From the NCBI RefSeq assembly GCF_051014445.1, contig NC_135147.1, forward strand, positions 27,556,479-27,620,478: a stretch of 64,000 bases of DNA, in the 5' to 3' direction. The first letter of the stretch is position 1. Each line of letters begins with the position of its first letter. The notes beneath the pieces are model-generated. The model was not told where the DNA came from, did no database searches, and saw only the letters and a list, made by a program, of their open reading frames with translations. Both the position numbers and the translations under genes were made by a program. This DNA is from Colletes latitarsis (lineage: Eukaryota; Arthropoda; Insecta; Hymenoptera; Colletidae). This document shows, piece after piece, positions 12,901-24,200 of this stretch.

Positions 12901-13762
12901 ACGTAAATAGAAACTAATAAATATATTTAAAATCATAATCACTGTTTAGATGATTAAACGCCAAAGGTTTCCAAAACTTCCTACACAAGGAAATTATTAT
13001 CCAATGGCAGCAAGTGCATATATAGAGGATAAAAAAGTTAGATTAACAGTAGTAACGGCACAACCATTAGGCGTAAGTTCTATGGCATCTGGACAAATTG
13101 AAGTATGTATTTAATATTCGCGCCGATTTAAATAGAAATAAAACTGTTCTAATACTTAAAATACTTGTATATAGATTATGCAAGACAGAAGATTACTTCA
13201 AGATGATAACAGGGGATTAGGTCAAGGTATAACCGACAACCTGTTGACAAATCATTTGTTCATGTTTGTTCTTGAAAAGAAAAAGCCTCTTTGTCAATTT
13301 TCGTCACCGGCAGCAAATCATCCGGCAGGTTTATTATCGCTATATGGTCATTTAGCATCAGAAGAACTGTTACATCCAATAATTGCAATGCATCCGCAAA
13401 AGTTTTTACCTTTTGATCTAAATGCACATTTTTCGCCTCTTCGTTATGATCTGCCTGTAGATTTAAGTATCGTTAGCTTCCGAGTGTTTCCTATCCCCGA
13501 AGGAGCCGGTAAGGGTATTGGTATGGTTTTGCATCAAGCTGCACTAGATATGTGTTGGAATGACAATTCTTATACACGGTATTTCAATATTTCTAAATCT
13601 GGAGAAGTTGATTTAACAAAGTTCCTTAATTATATAGATAATTGGATTATTAGTAAAGCTCCTCTTACATTCCATAATGTAGGGCCATCTTTGAAGTCAC
13701 CCATCATTAATTTATGTCCGCATCAAATATTACCAATTTTATTTCATAAACCACAATTTTAA
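9906..13762 (+). CDS. Man2a: Golgi alpha-mannosidase II (GH38)
   Basis: Type II Golgi membrane enzyme that trims alpha-1,3 and alpha-1,6 mannoses from GlcNAcMan5GlcNAc2 during N-glycan maturation. Seven coding exons: 9906-10034, 10105-11459, 11523-11861, 11952-12260, 12335-12866, 12950-13102, 13175-13762, encoding 1,134 residues, the usual length. Residues about 7-30 form a signal-anchor (FAILGAGLILACCIMIYLM). The catalytic region begins with PHSHNDPGW (zinc ligands His165, Asp167), then WAIDPFGLSPTMPY with the nucleophile/ligand Asp279, and LFQHHDGVTGTA with His549; these correspond to His90, Asp92, Asp204 and His471 of the fly enzyme. The motif [20 protein letters not shown] is strongly family-specific. 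Short cytoplasmic tail MRTRK. Its stop lies 43 bp from the NAA40 stop on the other strand. Confidence 0.96.
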
Positions 13763-13805
13763 GTTTTAAAAAACTTACTTTATTCTTATATAGTTTGATA
13801 CAAAG

Positions 13806-15336
13806 TTAGCTCTTTTTCTTGCTCATTGATCCAGTATCAACGGCCTTACTCAGAATAATATAGTGTAATTGATCGGATACCGCCGATGGACTGGTTTTAT
13901 CCAGCTTGTAACTGTAACAGTATTAATCGAAAACAAATTTATGTATAATACAAAAATATAAACACTTTACAAAATCAATAAGATAAAAGTAGTCTTGTTT
14001 CGATTGTACAGATCAGTCTTGAGCAGAATTAGATTGCTTATAAACATATATTGTGTACTGTGTACAGTGAACTAGCCTAGTCTACAATTTTTACTACCTA
14101 ACATTTTGAAGCTATTTATCAAATTAAATGTAAGTAGTATTAAATAACACTAGGCCATTCCCATCTACATTTAATAGTAATCGTACACTTTTAAAAATAA
14201 ATTTTGTTATCATTAATGACAAAAATTCGCAACAAAACATTTCCTCTTATGACTGTTCAATTGTAACACTTAATGTGTACAATTATCAAATACAGACTAT
14301 TTCTTGTTATTAGAAGCAATTAAGATGGTTAGCACAGTGACACTAAATATAAAAATTTTAGATTCTATAACATAAAAATACATTTTCATACTAGTCGTAT
14401 CGATACTTCAAAAAATGTAATTTTTTACATCTGCGATGTATGTATATTGCATTAAAAAATATAAAAATGTCTTGTAATAAAGTTAAAAATGATAAAATAT
14501 ATTGTTATGATACTTAGTAATTTTTTAAATTATAACTGTAAAATAAATTTTGTTACCCAAGAGAAAAAAAGAACTGCATAGCTGATGGATTGTGTTTAAA
14601 TACAGTTAAAACAACTTTACGCATTTTGCATTCCAATGCCATACATTCAAGGGCTGACATCATGAAATGACCAAGTCCTTTTCGCCTTACTACTGATTCC
14701 AATTGTATCTCGTAGCTGTATTAAAATACAGAATACTTATTTATCTTTTACAATTCCATATAGGACATGCATATATATGATATACACACCAATATAATAC
14801 TTCTTCCCTATGATCTATAGTAAATTGAAAGTGGGAAAATCCAAGAAATGTGTTGTTCAAAGATGCTATTAAATACCATGCAGTTGGTTCTGTTAATTCT
14901 TGGTGTTTGGCAATTGGATCCCATCCCCAATCGCATTGTTCATATAGAGATTTCATATTACGCTCCATAATATCAAATATCCAAGATAAACATTCAGGTT
15001 GTGCATCTTTGGCTCTTGTACAAAAAAGTTCAATTGTCTGATTATTTTTCATTTCATATTTGTGAAAATAATTTAAGTGCTCTAAGGGATTTGCAATAGC
15101 ATTTGCTTTATCGACTAATTCTTTTGCAGTGGCTTCCTTTTCTGCTAGAAGCTGACGTCTTGTTTTCCTTTTCTACGCAAAGAAAGAAACTGATTTAACA
15201 TAATAATCATAGTAAAAATACAAATATACAAAATTTGTCTAAAACTGTTAAAATTAAAATATTTCATTTAACTACATTAAATTGTTATGATACGAAAGAT
15301 ATATTTATATTATATAAATGAAAATAATACCTTCAT
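13806..15336 (-). CDS. NAA40: N-alpha-acetyltransferase 40 (NatD), histone H4/H2A N-terminal acetylase
   Basis: GNAT-family enzyme that acetylates the N-terminal serine of histones H4 and H2A. Four coding exons: 15331-15336 (only ATG AAG), 14790-15172, 14557-14715, 13806-13911, encoding 217 residues, near the human 237. The start Met-Lys exon joins in phase to a lysine-rich segment (KRKTRRQLLAEKEA), as in the family. The substrate-binding part holds MERNMKSLYEQCDWGWDP and the core holds YCYEIQLE followed by the acetyl-CoA loop RRKGLG. The terminal exon gives GYKLDKTSPSA, matching the human GALQFEIDDSSPS segment, and ends in a lysine-rich tail instead of the vertebrate His/Cys tail. A minus-strand AATAAA at 13779-13784 is only about 20 nt past the stop. 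The six-nucleotide first exon is the least certain part. Confidence 0.88.
13912..14556 (-). other. NAA40 intron 3, antisense to the likely Man2 3' UTR
   Basis: 645-bp AT-rich intron with a GT donor beside 14556 and AG acceptor at 13912-13913 on the minus strand. On the plus strand the first clear Man2 polyadenylation signal after its stop is AATAAA at 14196-14201, so the Man2 transcript probably runs through the last NAA40 exon and into this intron. No other feature seen. Confidence 0.6.
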
Positions 15337-16409
15337 GATAATTATATTTCCCGCATATTTTAAAACTACTATCTTTTTAGGTTATATTTTTTCTTGAAGT
15401 GGACAAGAAATGAATAACTAATTATTTCAATATACAAAAAAGAAAAATGTTTGAATTATTTATAAATTTTTCAAATTTACATACACAATGCTACATGGGT
15501 CATAATTTAGCAACAGAAACAAATATTTCTGTTTGGTTCTAAAGAATTAAATATTACGTTTCATCACGAAATATATGTAATAATCTCAAGAGAAATGTAC
15601 GTATATTATCGGAAATTTTTGTTACGCAAAATTACAAATATACTTTGTTATTATAGAAGCTTGCATGACTTAACAGTACGAAGAATCTTGTGTGTATCAC
15701 ATGCCGTCTATTACAAGTGCATATGTGCCTACTTATGTATATACATATGTCCAATAGTATGCATGCAGCCTATACATTGCATGTATGTACACTATATGTA
15801 GTATGACAGTTAAGCATTAATATGTATGTGTGTTTGTATTTGGTCATAAGCTAAAAAATTTAGAAATAAGAAAGTTGCGATTTGATTCATAAAATATTTT
15901 CACGTACATTCTAAATATTTTTATAAATCTTTTGTAATAACTCGAATGGTGATATCGCACATTAGCTGAAAATAATTTCAACTGGTTGGCAACAGATGCA
16001 TTTTGCATTTTATTGTTAGTGTTCAAGAAAATATCTTTACTGTAATATTTAATCTAGATTTATAATTATACATACGATTTATTTTTTGTTTTGTTTTCAA
16101 TCTATTCAGTTTTTTCTGTTGATTGATATAGGTTAAGTAACTTATACGCATATTATACATTTTTTTTTTATGTTTGTATTATCATCTACATCAATGTATA
16201 ACATATGTTGTCTAAGAATAAATTATCTAGTAATTACGAAGTGTAATAAAATCTAAGTATTTGTACAATTACGGAATATATCACGTAAATTCTGTTGTTA
16301 TTTTAACATTTCAGGTTTATATATATTTACATATTTTTTTAATATGATAAGTAGCGTTCATAATAGTTGGTTTTGTCTTATTTCAGATATTGCAATCAGA
16401 TATTGAGGA
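15337..16409. promoter_or_regulatory. Divergent region between NAA40 and the TatD-type gene
   Basis: About 1.07 kb, AT-rich, with no supported coding exon. A polypyrimidine-AG acceptor ending at 16386 lies 23 nt before the TatD start and suggests a 5' UTR intron for that gene. The stretch 15700-15840 is rich in GTATGT/ACATAT simple-sequence runs. Nothing else stands out. Confidence 0.5.
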
Positions 16410-17345
16410 ATGGCTGAAAATGCTACTGCATCGAATGCAGAGGAAAAGACTATTTCCTCAGCTATGACACAATGCTATGAAAATTATATCATAGTCGATG
16501 TTGGTGCCAATCTTACAAATAAAAAATATAGCAGAGATTTAGATAGTGTAATTCAAAGAGCAAAAGATGCTGGTGTACAAAAAATTATGGTAATGGGTGC
16601 AAGTATTCGATCTAGTAAAGAGGCATTACGATTAACTAGGATATACCCTGGTACTATTTATTCTACTGCTGGTGTGCATCCTCACGATGCAAAGTCATGG
16701 GAAAATCCTGATACTTTACAAGAACTTAAAAGCATAGCTAATAATCCAGAATGTGTTGCAATAGGTGAATGTGGTTTAGATTATAGTCGTGACTTTTCTG
16801 ACCCAGAGACACAACGTGCTGTTTTTCATAAACAAGTGGAACTTGCATGTCAATTAAATAAACCACTTATAATACATGAAAGAGGCTCTCAAACAGATGT
16901 TCTAGACGTCCTTGATCATTATAAAAATTGTTTACCACCAGTTTTAATTCATTCGTTTATCGGAACTGCAGAAGAAGCACAAGTTTATTTAAATCATGGC
17001 TTTTATTTAGGAATTACAGGATATTTATGTAAAGATAAATCTGATAGTGGAATAAGACAATTATTGGAAAGAGGACTTGCACCTTTAGAAAGAATATTAG
17101 TAGAAACAGACGCCCCATTTATGTACCCTAATACTAGAGCCAGTAAACTACCTGTACATGTTAAAAATGCTCTTACAGAACGATCTATGACATTTCTTCA
17201 TCGTTATTGTACTTTTCAACGTAATGAACCATGTGCCTTACCAGCAATAGTGGAAATGGTAGCAGCATTTATGCAAATCACACCAGAAGAAGTCGCTTTA
17301 GCCACTGCTTTCAATGCTTTAAAATTATTTGGTCTAAATCAGTGA
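16410..17345 (+). CDS. TatD-family metal-dependent 3'-5' exonuclease, intronless
   Basis: 311-residue amidohydrolase-fold nuclease of the TatD family, whose members degrade ssDNA/RNA and act in DNA repair and apoptotic DNA breakdown. The start has the context GAGGAATGG and a likely 5' UTR acceptor just upstream. Motifs in order: IVDVGANLTNKKYSRDLD near the N-terminus (in place of the HxH seen in YcfH/TATDN3 types), STAGVHPHDA, IGECGLDYSRDFS (Glu120), IIHERG (His156), LIHSFIGT (His181), ETDAPFMYP (Asp234), and the C-terminal RNEPCALPAIV. This layout is closer to bacterial TatD than to human TATDN1, which has an insertion near the start. The single-exon structure differs from all other genes here. 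A plus-strand AATAAA lies at 17750-17755. Confidence 0.92.
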   Translation: MAENATASNAEEKTISSAMTQCYENYIIVDVGANLTNKKYSRDLDSVIQRAKDAGVQKIMVMGASIRSSKEALRLTRIYPGTIYSTAGVHPHDAKSWENPDTLQELKSIANNPECVAIGECGLDYSRDFSDPETQRAVFHKQVELACQLNKPLIIHERGSQTDVLDVLDHYKNCLPPVLIHSFIGTAEEAQVYLNHGFYLGITGYLCKDKSDSGIRQLLERGLAPLERILVETDAPFMYPNTRASKLPVHVKNALTERSMTFLHRYCTFQRNEPCALPAIVEMVAAFMQITPEEVALATAFNALKLFGLNQ

Positions 17346-17963
17346 TATTAAAAATCATCTTTTATTATCCAAAAATGGTGCTAATTGGTGCTATTTAACA
17401 TTTTAATTATTCTCTTATTAATACGTGACCCCTTTCTACATTTTAAAAGCATTGTTTGTGTATCTATACAAATGTACCTTTTATAATAACAATAATATAC
17501 ATTAATGTAGTTTGCTGACAAAAAAATATGTCATCAAATTTTTATCTTATTTACATATTAGTAAATATTACCCTTCTATATATGTTACTCATATGTGTAT
17601 TCATAATACTCATTCACATATTAAATTTAGCATTGCATAAAATATTTCATTTATAATGGCATAATATGAATTTTGTAGGAATATGTATAAAATACATAAA
17701 ATCTAAAATCATACAACTTTGTTGTTGATGTTATAAATATTTTCATATAAATAAATTGTTACACAGATAATTCATTGTCAATTTATTTAAAATTCAAAAT
17801 CTAACTTTTGAACGCGTTGACAGTACTGTTGGATTATGTTAAAAATGATGTACAAATAATAAAAAACCATTTTCTATTCTATTTGTCATTTATTTATATT
17901 TTTTTTTTATTTTGTACGTTTTTAAATGTGTTAAATGAATTAATATCTAAAGCTACTTGTTTA
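17346..17963. other. Convergent 3' region between the TatD gene and the FASTKD gene
   Basis: 618 bp of AT-rich 3' UTR sequence. Plus-strand AATAAA at 17750-17755 (TatD gene) and minus-strand AATAAA at 17906-17911 (FASTKD gene) suggest that the two transcripts come close without long overlap. No gene seen. Confidence 0.6.
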
Positions 17964-20159
17964 TTATGAAATTTTCTTAGATTTAATTTGTAGGACATCT
18001 TCAAGATATAGTTTTTGTCTATCTTCAGAAAACTTATTCCATAAATGAATATTTATAACAACAGCTTTACATTTGATCAATGTTTCCAATGATTGTTTTT
18101 GCATTCTCCATGTACTGGTTAACTGTTGTGTATTAATACAATATGCGTGAATTGGAAAGGCAAGAACAAACAACCTACAAAAAGTACATACAATATATTT
18201 GCATTATAGTATATTCTTTTTATAATACAAATCGTAGCTGTAGCTATTAAAACAAATACTAAACCTGAATTAAAATGTAAAATTTCTTACTTGCTATATC
18301 CTGGTGGTGACACTAATTCTTCAGCAAATATATTATTGCTTAAGTCATTAAGAACCATTGGAGAACCATCTGGTTGTATAATAATAGCATAGTCTATAAT
18401 AATAAAAATAAAACACATATATTACAATAATGTAGTAACAATTTCTATTTTTAATTATTCATATTAGAGATTGAATTAATTTCTTACCAATAAAATGGCC
18501 AACTTTCGTTGTTAAGCCACTTTTTATGAATTGAGCACCTCCTACTACTTTTTTTAAAATTTCCCCTAATTCAGGAGTCTTTATAAATCTTACTTGTTCC
18601 ATAAGATTATTTAGTAAGTTCTCACTTAATGTAACTCCATTATAAGAAGGATATAATGTTTTAACAGCTTGATATAATTTCAAAATATAGACCTTAGTAT
18701 GATCTTTAACATTATCATGAGTGCAATAAAATATAGTAAAAATCTTTTCTAGTAGTTCTGCATTATAGCAATCCAATGAAAGTAAATGAAATGCATTAAC
18801 TGCCAGATAATGAATTGAATAATCGGTATGAAAAAAATATTTTAACAACATTGATTGCATTGTTACCCATGACTGTGGTTTATAATCAGCATTAGATAAA
18901 GCTCTAATGAGAGTATATATTTGAAACTGTGAGTACGAAGTCAAATAATAAGGATCTTCAATAAATCGTGTTGTTGCATGGTTTAATAAAGGAATATTGC
19001 TATAATAAATTTTATTTAATTTCTTCAAGATTAACTCATGACCTCCAAAAGCTAGATTTTTATTTAAAGCAGCGTTACATAATGTGCATAAAACATCGTT
19101 GTTATAAAAGTTCATATTCCTGAAAAAGAAAATGAAACGATAAGTTAATAAGGTGGTAAAAGTCACATATAAGTAAAATTGTTTAATATTTACCTGTCTG
19201 CAATCTTTGAGGTAATAAGAAAAAGTAAGAAATTTATTTCTTTAAATTTCAAAAGCTGCCCTTTATCTATTATTAGACCAAACACTCGATACAGAAGATT
19301 TATATTTATAGATTGCTCTGGTAAAAGATACAATGCATACAAAGTAAATTTTACAAGCTCAATAGTAAGAATTTCTTTATTCTTGGATAACATATTGAGA
19401 ATATCAGTTAATGTTTCTAGGTGCTTTATGTTACAAGCAAATATAAAAGCACTTGACAAAGTAATCATATTTCTTTTATCAAGTTCAATTTGTAGTTGAT
19501 TATAAAAAACTATTGGCAAAGCATGAAGTAGAGATTTAACCAAAGGTAATTTCTTTTCGTTTTGCAACAGATAATATACATTTGTTAATTCTTTAATCGA
19601 TAGATCATTTATATAAAATTTTATAAATTGAAGTAACGTTTGAATTATTGTAGTTTCAGGTGGAACACCAAAATGTAATAAAATTTTTAACACGTGTATA
19701 ATACAATTACTGTTTAGAAATTTTACATTTCTTTGTATTATTCTACATAACTGTTTAAATTCTTTAGAATTTCTTATATGTTCGCAATTTGAACAATCAT
19801 ATAAAAGGGTCAAATGATTAATGGCTTCTATTGTACATGTTTGTTTGGAATTCCATCCATTGTTTTCAATCATGTTTTTAGAATTGTTGTTTGAATCTAA
19901 AAAAGTATTTTTTTGTATATTTTCTTTGTGTACTCCCCATTTCTTAGATAATGAAGGATCTATAAAATACATATAGTTAAGAAGGAATCGTTAAAAAAAA
20001 ATTGTTAAGCATTAATTACATAATATTAATAAATTATTTGTTACCTTGTTGATTTTCGTAATTTATTACTAAGTTATGCGTTGCTATATAATTTGATAAA
20101 GTTGTCCAACTACGTAGATTTATTGATTTAACTATCAAATGTTTAATAGCCTTTTCCAT
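17964..20159 (-). CDS. FAST kinase domain / RAP domain mitochondrial RNA protein
   Basis: Five exons: 20045-20159, 19194-19959, 18488-19119, 18291-18393, 17964-18174, encoding 608 residues in one phase-consistent frame. The N-terminus (MEKAIKHLIVKSINLRSW) is basic and could be a mitochondrial presequence. The middle is a long run of leucine-rich helical repeats typical of the FAST_1/FAST_2 regions. The C-terminal 100 residues look like a RAP domain: a YAIIIQPDGSPMVLND strand-turn, then KAVVINIHLWNKFSEDRQKLYLEDVL, which fits the family pattern hydrophobic-x-W-x-K-F/L-S-x-x-x-R-x-x-YL. Known FASTKD proteins process or stabilise mitochondrial mRNA and rRNA. I cannot say which vertebrate paralogue (FASTKD1-5) it matches, so no symbol is given. 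Confidence 0.8.
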
Positions 20160-21266
20160 CTTTATTAGTACGTACGAAATTTATAAAAAAATGTTCTAAT
20201 ATCCAGGTAAGTTAACACGGGTTCCACAAAATGATGACATTGGTTTTTATAGAATAGATAAATATAATATAACAATACTAAAACATGTATAAGGTTAGAA
20301 AGATGATTTTTCGTAAAATATTAGTTTTTACTTATATAATACCAATAAAACGCTTCGCTGATTACTATAATACAATCTGAGATAATATTGAATATCATTT
20401 TATTTCAAATTAAATACAAAGGAATTTTATTATATAGAATACCATTAGATATGGTTCTAAGCAAGACGCAAGAGAAAAGCATGCTTAAGTTTTCTTGTAT
20501 TATATAATCTAAAACTAGTACTTTTAAGAAAAAGATCAATTCGTTGTGTATATTATTATTTTTGATCAATTGTATATTATTATTTTTTTAAATTAGATTT
20601 TAACAGAAAAGTCATAAAGTAGGGGAACTAGAATCAGTTGTGTGCACTGTAGGTACCTATACATATACTGTCAACTTTACTCGATGTTACTACAGATGTA
20701 ATAAATTTTAAACTTCTATGAACTTTACTTCAATATGTATCTCCATTAAGTAAATAAGTATAAAAAACGATTATTAGAATTATCGAAACATTTTAATAAT
20801 GTTTAGAAGAAAAAAAGAAATTTCCTTCGGGTTTAAAATCTAAGTACTGTAAATACTGAATAATGAATAAAGTTGTTTTATAAATAAAATAATGTATATA
20901 TATAAATTACAATTCATTTTACGTCATGTTCTGTATTCATTTTTCAAATAATACGAGACTTCCTTTACTTGATCAAGGTATGTACCTGACTGCAGCGACC
21001 TGACCCTGACATTGTTTTCCCGCGCATGCGTTTCTCCTCGGCACTCTTGGCAGCACTAATGCTCTCGTGATCTCTAGCAAATTCAATGTTCGCGTTTGGA
21101 TATACGTATATAAATATGTGATGATTCATGCTATAATAAACTTAAAATACATTTTATATTTTATTTAAACATATTATTGAGAAATGTCAAAACTTCTGTC
21201 TAAATGATGTGTACTGCTGTTGTATTTTGTTTATGTTTGTTGTAATTAACATTTAATGTTGTAAGA
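20160..21266. promoter_or_regulatory. Divergent promoter region between the FASTKD gene and NSMAF
   Basis: 1.1 kb with no supported gene. Most is AT-rich, but 20990-21090 is locally G+C-rich and contains CGCGCATGCG at 21021-21030, an NRF-1/Ewg-like core, about 245 bp upstream of the NSMAF start codon. This is the most promoter-like patch in the interval. Confidence 0.5.
21021..21030. promoter_or_regulatory. NRF-1/Ewg-like core CGCGCATGCG
   Basis: Matches nine to ten positions of the GCGCATGCGC core in a short G+C-rich island upstream of NSMAF and the FASTKD gene. The same motif class is found between USP5 and Man2. Function inferred from the motif only. Confidence 0.45.
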
Positions 21267-24200
21267 ATGGAAAAAGAAAGGTACTTAATTAATATTCTGA
21301 CAGTTTATGCATTTCCTGTTATTTTTTAAAATGTATAACATTATTTATTAATAAAATTATATATTATTTAATTTTATTTAGAAAATACTTTAACAATAAA
21401 GATAATTTATTACATTTTATAAGTTTATATTTAAAGTTTGATTTATTTTTTAATATATTTTTGTTTGCATCAGATTTACAATGCTACTTTTGGAACCAGG
21501 AGAAATATTTTTTGAGGATTATAGCGTTCAAATGAAGTTACCTAATACTTCTAATTCGATAGAGCAAAAATGGATAGATGGAAGATTAAAATTATGTTCA
21601 AAGTCCTTAGTATTTGAAAATAAGGATATTAATCAGCCTTTAGTTAAAATACAACTTAAAGAAGCTATAGCTATCGATCAATGTGAATCTGACAATAATA
21701 TAACAAGGTTGGTATTTATATTTTCTAACTGATCAAAATATATATTATATATGAAATATGTTACTCAATTTGGTTTTATTTATAAGACGCACCAATGTAT
21801 TGTCAGTCAAATGCAAGCAGTATGTGCAGATGTTGGAGAAAAATATAATTGCACCATATAAATTTATACATGAACATGCCACATTCTACTTCTATTTCAA
21901 CTACGCCAAAGTAGAAGACTGTCTTCCACAAATTTTGCAATTACTTAGAGCAGCTAGTTTGCCCACTGCTGAACAGAATGCCATGGTATTTTTAATAATC
22001 TTTATTCAATATTTTATATTAAGAAAATAAATTCATTAAACTTTTATCATTATATAGATTATGGTAATTGTGCATTCAAGACAGTCTAGAGTTTCGTTTG
22101 ATACATCTTGGCTAGAGGATTTATACGAGCAAGTTGTGTTGGAAATTGAAGCGAATAAAGTACTACCCCTTGTTATAAATCCAGGCAGAATTCTTTTAAC
22201 AAACTCAAGAATTTATTTTCAACCTTACAACAATTTGGAACAAGTATGTATTTTACAATAACTGCTATCTATGAGTCTTTTATAGATTATTAAAGCAATA
22301 AATTTGTATCTTCAGTATCCAGTTTTAAAAATACAGTTAAAGGATATTATTAACATAATAAAGAGAAGATTTATTTTAAGACAAATTGTAAGTATATTTT
22401 TTATAATCTACAGTATATAATCGCTATCACTTGATATCTATTATATGTTATTTACCACAGGGACTTGAAATTAAATGGTTAAGACATTCAGAGAATAAAG
22501 TTGAACATTTGTTTATATCATTGAAGAATCAAAATGAGAGGGATGAACTGTATCTGAATTTATTAAGACAACCTGCAGTTTCCCTAGAAAGGGTTCCTCA
22601 AGATCAAATGACTATGAGATGGCAGAATGGTTCTTTATCAAATTACGATTATCTGCTATATATTAACAGGTAATTTTCTCATGTACAAAAGTTGAAATAA
22701 TAAATTACCCTGACAGATTTTGAAATTAATACCATTTTCTAGTTTGGCGGATAGAACTTTTCATGATTTGACTCAGTATCCGGTAATGCCATGGGTAATA
22801 CAAGATTACTCGTCTTTTACATTGGATTTGAACGATCCCAGTGTTTATAGAGATCTTTCAAAACCTATTGGAGCTCTTGAACCAAATCGATTAAAAAAAT
22901 TGAAGGTATTTAATTTATTCGATATATTTTTTTTATGCTTATGCCAACAAGAAGGTAACAATATCATTAAATCTTAGGAGCGATATTTGGAGATGTTGGA
23001 ACCAAAATTTTTGTATGGTTCACATTATAGTGCACCAGGATTTGTATTATTCTATTTAGTTCGAAAGTATCCCGAGTATATGCTGTGTTTACAAAATGGG
23101 AGATTTGACCATCCTGACAGAATGTTCAATAGGTATGTATATTTAATCAAAATAATCATTATTATTATTAAGGGGTTCAAAATCAGTTCGAATTGCTTAA
23201 AATTTGTGTAAAAGTAAAAATGTAGGTATTAGAGAAGTTTACATAATATTAAATTTCAACAATAGCGATAATAAATGTACGTGAATGTAATTTTGTATCG
23301 CACAGACAAAACAAACTTTTACGGTAATTGCTTCTTATACTGTAAAAGTATATAATGACTCTGTCGACTCTGCAGAATCGATTTTTTGTTTCACTCTTAC
23401 CAACAAAAACAACTAACAGTGTAGCTGACGTATGGAAAAATGTTTTGGTGAACATGTCTGACTTTAAAGAACTGATCCCGGAATTTTATGACACAAACAA
23501 TGGTGGTGATTTTTTAGTGAACAGTTATGGTATCGATTTTGGTTATCGACACGATGGTACAAAAATAGGAGATGTACAGTTACCAGCATGGGCAAATGGT
23601 ATAAAATTTTTTGAAATCTAAAGATGATAGATATTAGAAATTCTAATACGATTAATTATTAAATTTTAGGACAAGCTCATTTTATACAAATATTAAGAAA
23701 TGCTTTAGAAAGTGATCATGTTTCCCAAAATCTTCATCATTGGATTGATTTAATATTTGGGTATAAACAAAGGGGAATTGAAGCGGAGAAAGCTCAGAAT
23801 GGTAAATTAATGTATAGTTATAAATTGATATATAAAAAGCATATATTTTATAATATATTTTGTTTCAGTATTTTTTCACTTGTGCTATGAGGGAGCAGTA
23901 GATCTAGATACTATTCTGGATGTTAATGATAGACACGGTTTAGAGATACAAATTATGGAGTTTGGTCAAATACCAAAACAAATTTTTACTTTACCTCATC
24001 CTAAGCGTTCTGTGACAATGTTGGATAAATTGTCTACTGAAACTGTTTTAACATGTTTTAAAAGTGGAACAGGTATATCATATATTGTTCCCACTTTTAA
24101 ATCATACTCAGTAATATATGTAAAACCATTGAGTAAAATAAGTCATACCTTCTTCTAGAAAGTGAAACTCCCTTAGAGAGAGTTTTTCAACTACACGAAT

